From positions 10,230 to 25,565 of the forward strand of contig JAQIFP010000084.1 of NCBI GenBank assembly GCA_030141585.1: a DNA stretch of 15,336 nucleotides. Direction: 5' to 3'. Position numbers and translations under genes: made by a program. This document shows, piece after piece, positions 9,785 through 15,336 of this stretch. The notes beneath the pieces are model-generated. The model was not told the DNA's origin. It was given only the letters and a program-made list of their open reading frames with translations, and did not search any database. This DNA is from Ophryocystis elektroscirrha (taxonomy: Eukaryota; Apicomplexa; Conoidasida; Neogregarinorida; Ophryocystidae). Within the stretch, counting starts at the first letter, position 1; every line of letters starts with the position of its first letter.

Positions 9785-11792
9785 TTATAAGTTAACTTTT
9801 GGTTCTCGAAAAAATGTAATTTCATGACGTTTGAAATACCTTATTTTTAATTTTAACTATTTAAATGAATTACCGTTGATTTTCTTCATCTAATAAAACT
9901 AAATTGACAAAGTAAGTTACTGAGAACTTATTCGCTATGTTACTGTAAGTTGGGGTCAAATGATACCCAGACAAATACATTTTGACGGGCAATGTTACAG
10001 CTAGTAAAAACAACAATAGTAATATTTATGTAACACACTGAAAATATTTTAGCAAAAAGTTGAAGTACTGAAATTTATATACACATAATTAATAATCATA
10101 ATAAAGATAATTTTTATATTATTATTAAAACTATATTATGCTATATTATTTTGCAATAATCTTAAGTGTCAGTTTCACCCGCTACTGTGTACTACCGACT
10201 GTGGAATAGTGATATTTATTTATATCCTAAGCAGCGAAATTAACATATGTATAATTAATCTTCTTAATAACTAAATTAACCTGTAGTTTTTTTTAATACT
10301 AATTCATATTGATATATTAATTCAAGTATCAAATCAATGTTGATTTTTTTGGAAGACACATCACAAAAATTAAGATGCTTTACGCTACAGCTTTATAAAT
10401 TAAATTAACAATATAAACTTTGATTAATTGTAATGCGTCATGCTCAGTTTACAAATTTATCAATGAAATCTTTTTTTTTATATAAAAGACATATAAGATA
10501 TTTTTTATTAATAATAATTTTAATATTCTCTAATTCAATATGTCTAATAATACTAATATACTTGTGCATTATACTATTAAATAATTAATAAAAAACTTAC
10601 ACTTGGAAGGAGTTCCATCCATAATTTCAAATTTGGCAACTTTCTCCGATACAGATTTTTGAGAATTCCCAATGTTTATAGTTTCTACTCGAATTATGTC
10701 TATATCCATACATTTAATTTTGAGACGAACAAGAATGAAACGTATTGTTCCGGTTACAACGCCCTTAAGCGGATATGCAAATTTATCGTACGTGAATTCC
10801 AGTAACAAACAATCGTCAATACCAACCTATACTGGTCAAAACTAAAATGTAACTCACTTCCATCTGAAAAGGTTGTATGCTGTCGATAGGGGGAGAAGGA
10901 TTTTGAATGATAAACGCAGCTATTTTCGACTCGGGCAAACCATAAATTTTATGAACATATAGTTGAACGAAGTATCTGTATAGAATTATAAGTTTTTTAT
11001 TTAGGTATAAAATAATTTATCCAAACATTAATATAAATATGTTGTATTAATTTAGGCTATATATAGATACTTTTATTACTGATCAATATTTATACAAAAA
11101 TACATTTAGATAATTATTAAATATTAAAATTAAGTTATTTTTGTAATACATGTATCATACTAAATTTTTAGTTCTAAAATAAATATTTTAATATATATTT
11201 AATAAATATATTATATTGAATTTATGAGTAAAATGAATTGACAAAAGAACAAAATAAAATCTAATTCTTTTACCGAACAGCAACAAGACTTCCTTGAAAC
11301 GAATCATAAGGAGTTTCTATGGCATTAAATACCCAATCGTAGCATTTTGAAGCATACAAGATTCCTGAAGGAATTTAAGTTAAACTAAAAATATTTCAAA
11401 CCTGGAGGTTCAAGGTTTTTGGTGAAGTTTAAGAACGAATAATTGGCTATGCTTTCCTTCAAGTAAACTAACTGAATGGTATCTCTACTCTAATTTATTA
11501 CCCACCTATTTTCCCTATAAGGCAAACTGAAATGCCGTTATGTTCTATAGTAGCGCCATTCTTTACATCAATATAAGCTGATCCGCTTATTGATTCTCCA
11601 CTCTACTGCTGATTTTATCTTTATAATCTTAACCTCAAATATATAGGCTTTTTCTTTGGAATTTTCTTCACTGATTATTTGAGCTGTTTTTCTTTTTATA
11701 TCCCCTGGTAAAATCTTCAAACTTATAGACAGTTTTGGTGAAAAAAAATTTTGAAACTTGTTTAAGTTTTCAGCTATTAGAAAACCAACCAT
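9785..11792 (-). CDS. VPS26: Retromer subunit VPS26
   Basis: Eight exons on the minus strand: 11792-11634, 11602-11506, 11467-11402, 11364-11274, 10975-10858, 10826-10601, 10000-9874 and 9839-9785. They encode 312 residues, against about 327 in human VPS26A. VPS26 is the arrestin-fold subunit of retromer, which with VPS35 and VPS29 recycles cargo from endosomes; in apicomplexans retromer also serves secretory-organelle trafficking. Landmarks in order: GESISG, IEHNGISVCLIGKI, NLEPPG, IETPYDSF, FVQLYV, MEVGIDDCLLLEFTYDKFAY, FILVRLKIKCMDIDIIRVET, KFEIMDGTP, LPVKMYLSGYHLTPTYSN, NKFSVTYFVNLVLLDEEN and RYFKRHEITFFR. Each corresponds to a conserved VPS26 block, including the C-terminal face. The second intron (11505-11468) must use the TAG at 11468 as acceptor to keep frame and exact family spacing. 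Intron sizes are 31, 38, 37, 298, 31, 600 and 34 nt. Confidence 0.95.
10001..10600 (-). other. 600-nt intron of VPS26
   Basis: Donor gtaagt from 10600 and acceptor tttttactag ending at 10001, phase 1 on both sides, joining MDGTPSK to SVTLPVKMY. The intron is AT-rich except for an island of mixed composition at about 10165-10215 that I cannot explain. No open frame of note. Confidence 0.8.
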
Positions 11793-12282
11793 TTACGCGA
11801 TAATCTGGTGAATGATCTGAAAACCTTTTGATTTCATACTAATACAATTTTTAGCATCTTTTTATTGCATTTTATTAGCTCGAAAATAAATATCGATTTT
11901 AAATTAAATTTATTACAGTATCATACTATAAAATTTCAATTTATCTTTTTCATTGAATTTCGAAAATGGTAAATAAAAAAGTGTTTAAATTGCTTTGTTT
12001 ACCTATCAAGCTATTAAGATCGTATATAATATTTTGTTCTAAATTATATGAGTCGAATGTTTAATTATAAAATAAATGTAAAAATTGATGTAGTCATTTA
12101 GCAAAGTTAGCAAAATTTTAAAAAATAGTCCAAATTGTTGATTTATGTATATATACATAAAATAGTTAAAAAACAAACAATTAGTATGACGTTAATAATT
12201 TTTTTATGAGTAAACATGGGAGCATAAATGTGATTTTTTTATTTAAACGGAATAGTGCCTATAGCAAACCAGACAGTTCAAA
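11793..12282. promoter_or_regulatory. Divergent intergenic region between VPS26 and NTF2
   Basis: A 490-bp gap between two divergently transcribed genes, so it should hold both promoters. Highly AT-rich. I see no coding frame, RNA gene or clear motif in it. Confidence 0.45.
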
Positions 12283-12941
12283 ATGGAAAGCGTAGATTTT
12301 CAGCAAATCGGAAAACAATTTGTAGAGTTTTATTACGATAAATATCAAACAGACAGGTAGTATAACATTAAAAAATCATTGTACAGGAATGCTCTGGCTC
12401 CTTTATATGCAGCTGAATCTATGTTAACGTGGGAAAGTAATAGATTACAAGGAAACATGGAGATTTTAAAAAAACTCAAAGAAATTCCATTAACGGTATG
12501 TCATATGTTGATGCATTTCTTTTATAGGTCAAAGTACAATTAGTCACTCTAGATATTCAGCCTACACCTAATGGTGGTGTACTCATATTTGCTACTGGAG
12601 ATTTATGCATAGACACAAATCCCCCCATGAAATTTTCACATGTAAGTAAACGTCTCTTAGTTATAAATATATGTTCATAATTGACAAAATATAATAAAAA
12701 ATATTATTAAGAATAATATTTCTTTTGTATAATGTAATTAATGATTTAAAATAAATTAATATATAGTAATAGTATGTATTATATAATATTTTTTTTCCAA
12801 TTAAAGCTATTCGACTTATGGTTATTTACTATTTTAGGTGTTCCATCTACAAAAAAACGCAACAGGGTATTTCAGTAAGAAAATTGTGCAGTAAATATGT
12901 ATTTAGTATTAAATGAGATGTTCCGATTATTGATCGGATGA
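12283..12941 (+). CDS. NTF2: Nuclear transport factor 2 (RanGDP importer)
   Basis: Five exons, 12283-12356, 12387-12495, 12528-12641, 12838-12874 and 12907-12941, give 122 residues (human NTF2 has 127). NTF2 is a homodimer that carries RanGDP into the nucleus. Seen: FQQIGKQFVEFYYDKYQTDR, LAPLYAAESMLTWE, LQGNMEILKKLKEIPL, VTLDIQPTPNGGVLIFATGD, VFHLQKNATGYF and the C-terminal ILNEMFRLLIG. All have direct counterparts in NTF2, including LTWE and the NDxFRL-like end. The last intron (12875-12906, 32 nt) is needed to reach the FRL motif; if it is retained, TAA at 12892 gives a 117-residue product lacking it. The end overlaps the coding end of the convergent PC4 gene by 15 bp. Confidence 0.95.
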
Positions 12942-13289
12942 TTTTAAATGCTCTAACGCCTCGTTCAATTTTGCAAATTTTTGTATTTTTTCAAAAACTT
13001 CTACACTTAAGAAGATTCCTTTTTTAGTTGGTTTATCTTGCCAATAATGACGTATATCGACAAATGTTTTTGATTTAAGCTACACTAATTAAAGCTTAGT
13101 TTAAAATTACCTTGCCAACTTTTAATTTAATATTATTTCCTAGTTCATACACCCATTCTTTTTTTTCCTCATCAAACGCCCCCATATCTACTGTGTAAAA
13201 TTTGAAACTTTATTACCTAACTGCTCTTCAGTTTTAGATTTTTTATTAGTAGGTTCATTTTCGGATACTTGTTCAACTCTTTTGTTCAT
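12927..13289 (-). CDS. PC4: Transcriptional coactivator PC4/Sub1-like
   Basis: Three exons on the minus strand, 13289-13217, 13190-13111 and 13079-12927, encode 101 residues. PC4/Sub1 binds single-stranded DNA as a dimer and assists RNA polymerase II initiation. After a short charged tail (MNKRVEQVSENEP) the PC4 fold follows: WVYELGNNIKLKVGK, TFVDIRHYW, KPTKKGIFLS, then a helix EVFEKIQKF and EALEHL. Human PC4 shows the same order (IGKMRYVSVRDF, LIDIREYW, PGRKGISL, final helix). The first intron is only 26 nt (13216-13191), the shortest in the window; the second is 31 nt. The start lies 15 bases after the predicted stop of the upstream SMYD-like gene on the same strand, so its 5' UTR probably lies within that gene's last exon and intron. 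Confidence 0.92.
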
Positions 13290-13304
13290 CTTTTATACTG
13301 CTTT

Positions 13305-13676
13305 TCAGCAAGTAACCTAAAATAAATTATATTCTTGTTATTAAAAATATGGTAAAATGTTATATTTATTATATATATAATTCATTTTAATCATTAAAAT
13401 AATTACTCTAAAAGTTATAAATGAAATTACAAGAGTTTCCTTAGCCTTCAAACTATATGAATATTACATCCTATTCGAAATGAAAAGATTTACGACTTAC
13501 TTTGAGTTCTTGCAGCTTAACCCTGCAGCTACTACTCTGTTCATTTGGTAACTTTTCTATAATATCTTGTAACTTATAGTAAATGCACTCTAGCTAAAAA
13601 ACAAATAATTAATATATTTGATATACATATATATATATATATATTCGATAAATGTGCATATAAATAATATTTGTCG

Positions 13677-13718
<42 letters not shown>

Positions 13719-15054
13719 CGACAAATAAAAAATATTTTAATGAGAATTTTTGTAATTTATGAAGCTTAATATGTATATAAATTCATACGTGATAACACTT
13801 ATTAATATATTTGTAAACAACACAGCAAGTACTAGATTAAATATAACTATGTTTTCACCAGTTTAGAATAGTTGTCTATGAATACAAGCTGATTTATTGT
13901 GAGGTCAATAGAGCGGAAATTTTTCTATACATTGTAAGAAAGAAAGAATAGTTACGTCTGTATAAAAAATTATATTGATAAACTCTTCAAAACTCCATGC
14001 TGCAGTGAAGTTAAAATATGGATATACTATTGCTATAATAATACAAACAATTAGTATTACAGTTTAATAAAAGAGAACATTTTGCTAAACACATGCGTGC
14101 GGCGACACTAAACTTTTTCTCTTGTACAAGCTTTTTTGTACGTAACGAGAAATATCTGTTATAAATTTGACTTTTTCTTGAATATCACCGTGCAAGTATC
14201 CAATGGTTATAAAAAACAGTATATTCTGTCTCTTCACTTATCTCTGATAAATAAAATATCATTTTTACACAATTATAAAATATCTAGCATATTTGTACTC
14301 GCACCCAAAATTAACAAATACATATAGTAGAATATTAAGATTATGTACTTAGTAAATACAATATGACATTAATCTTTAGTATTATAGCTTAATATGTATT
14401 ATATATTAATACTATATATTAAACTTTTTTTATTTACTGTATATGTGTGATTATTGAATGAGCAATTCATCATATTTATTGAGAAAAAAATATTTATTCC
14501 TTTAATTAAAATTAATTATCTAATTTAATTTATAAATTGTAATGTACTATTGTATAATATACGTTATAAACTAATAGAATATTATTTTCCTATAAATGCA
14601 TCAAATTTTAGCCCTAAAGCTTGAAATTTTACCTCCTTGAAATAAGTGCGAAAAAATACTATCTTCCTATAAAAATTTCAGATTTGAGAAATTACTTGTT
14701 TTAGCAATTGCTGGATAACCAGAGGATCCTTATTCATAAAATTACACGTTGTACACTGAAAAGATTCTGTAGGTAGAACTTTCGGTGTTTTTTGAATTAA
14801 TTGCCCAAGAATATCAAAATCTGTTAATTGTAGGGGAATGAAAAGCGAGATTAGATCGACGTAATTTTGTGAGTAATCTATATGGCGAATTCGATCAGTT
14901 TCCAATGAATTGAATTTAAGATTCGAGCTTTAAAAATAATATTCCGTTAATGTTCTTACGGTAAATAAAAACAGCCTTTTTCACAGTTCAAACATTTGAA
15001 ACCTCTACTGCAGTCCACAATACTTGAACATCGTTCACACAAGCACTTAAATAA
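13305..15054 (-). CDS. SET/SMYD-like lysine methyltransferase, C-terminal part
   Basis: Nine exons on the minus strand: 15054-14960, 14927-14696, 14666-14633, 14243-14189, 14155-14061, 14032-13931, 13875-13859, 13593-13501 and 13316-13305. The 5' part, with the SET domain, lies beyond the right edge. About 244 residues are visible. The first exon gives LFKCLCERCSS then FKCLNCEKGCFYLP, and the second ESFQCTTCNF. This is the post-SET cysteine pattern (CxCxxC, CxxC, later CxxC) of SMYD and related SET proteins, which methylate lysines in histones or other proteins. The rest is helical, as in the SMYD TPR-like tail (YFSLRTKKLVQEKKFSVAAR, WSFEEFINII, LQDIIEKLPNEQ). Weak points are the 17-base exon at 13875-13859 and the last four-codon exon; if the final intron is not removed the frame stops at 13471. 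Splices are phase-consistent. The family call rests mainly on the cysteine cluster. Confidence 0.62.
13668..13727. repeat. Inverted repeat around an (AT)n core
   Basis: tatttgtcgtaat and attacgacaaata are exact inverted copies, 13 bp each, flanking alternating AT. The whole forms a near-perfect palindrome of about 60 bp able to extrude a cruciform or fold as one long hairpin. It lies inside the 265-nt intron 13858-13594 of the SMYD-like gene. A second (AT)n run sits at 13629-13644. Confidence 0.9.
14244..14632 (-). other. 389-nt intron of SMYD-like gene
   Basis: AT-rich interval between donor gtaaaa (14632) and acceptor ttatcag (14244). Phase 1 joins HLFQG to EISEETEYTVFY. Nothing else is recognisable. 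The plus-strand frame at 14136-14327 is a shadow across this intron and the two flanking exons. Confidence 0.6.
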
Positions 15055-15336
15055 CTGTATATATATATATATATGTTTATGTAAAATTGATATATATATA
15101 TATATATATATAGTGTAGTTTTACACATATATTATATATATACATATAATATAATAGTATAATTGTGTATATGTATATATGTATATATGTATATATGTAT
15201 ATATGTATTTATGTATATATGTATATATGTATATATGTATATATGTATATATGTATATATGTATATATGTATATATGTATATATGTATATATGTATATAT
15301 GTATATATGTATATATGTATATATGTATATATGTAT
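15055..15336. repeat. AT repeats ending in 8-bp-period microsatellite
   Basis: 15055-15165 is (AT)n-rich intronic sequence just upstream of the first visible exon of the SMYD-like gene. From about 15168 a tandem gtatatat array begins, with G every 8 bases (15181, 15189, 15197 and on) and one variant unit near 15208. It runs to the window end. Confidence 0.95.

Noticed and set aside
11485..11501. A 17-nt intron (gtaataaattagagtag) in VPS26 that would also keep frame.
   Set aside because: A 38-nt intron (11505-11468) keeps phase and gives exactly the family spacing between GKI and NLEPPG; the 17-nt version adds seven residues.
14136..14327. Plus-strand frame of 63 codons.
   Set aside because: It overlaps two phase-consistent exons of the SMYD-like gene and matches nothing itself.

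Overview
The window is very AT-rich nuclear DNA from a eukaryote with intron-dense genes and the standard stop codons. The best lineage clue is a complete inner-membrane-complex sub-compartment protein (ISP) with an N-terminal Met-Gly and adjacent cysteines. That family belongs to apicomplexans and their close alveolate relatives, so I read this as an AT-rich apicomplexan. I cannot name the genus. All gene models were spliced by hand from GT/AG boundaries, phase and family resemblance. Introns fall into two classes: 26-55 nt (mostly 28-38) and 130-890 nt, the long ones often carrying AT microsatellites.

Layout. 1-253: 16-bp-period microsatellite and intron or upstream sequence. 254-4176 (+): 3' part of a P4-ATPase-like gene whose phosphorylation motif is degenerate and whose catalytic core is split by a coiled-coil insert of roughly 530 residues; it stops soon after the start of the nucleotide-binding domain. 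4177-4426: 10-bp-period microsatellite between convergent genes. 4427-5677 (-): WD40 protein resembling the start of BRWD/PHIP proteins. 5851-8736 (-): complete ADCK2-like ABC1/UbiB atypical kinase. 8737-9028: divergent promoter region. 9029-9729 (+): ISP. 9785-11792 (-): complete retromer subunit VPS26. 11793-12282: divergent promoter region. 12283-12941 (+): NTF2. 12927-13289 (-): PC4/Sub1-like coactivator, whose coding end overlaps that of NTF2. 13305-15054 (-): C-terminal part of a SET/SMYD-like methyltransferase whose SET domain lies beyond the right edge. 15055-15336: AT repeats ending in an 8-bp-period microsatellite.

The genes are a mix of housekeeping and parasite-cytoskeleton functions (retromer sorting, nuclear transport, transcription, chromatin, mitochondrial kinase, pellicle patterning) and do not form one pathway. 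The most unusual locus is the ATPase-like gene. It has lost the catalytic aspartate, carries seven degenerate repeats of about 33 residues in an insert inside the catalytic core, and ends early against a convergent neighbour.
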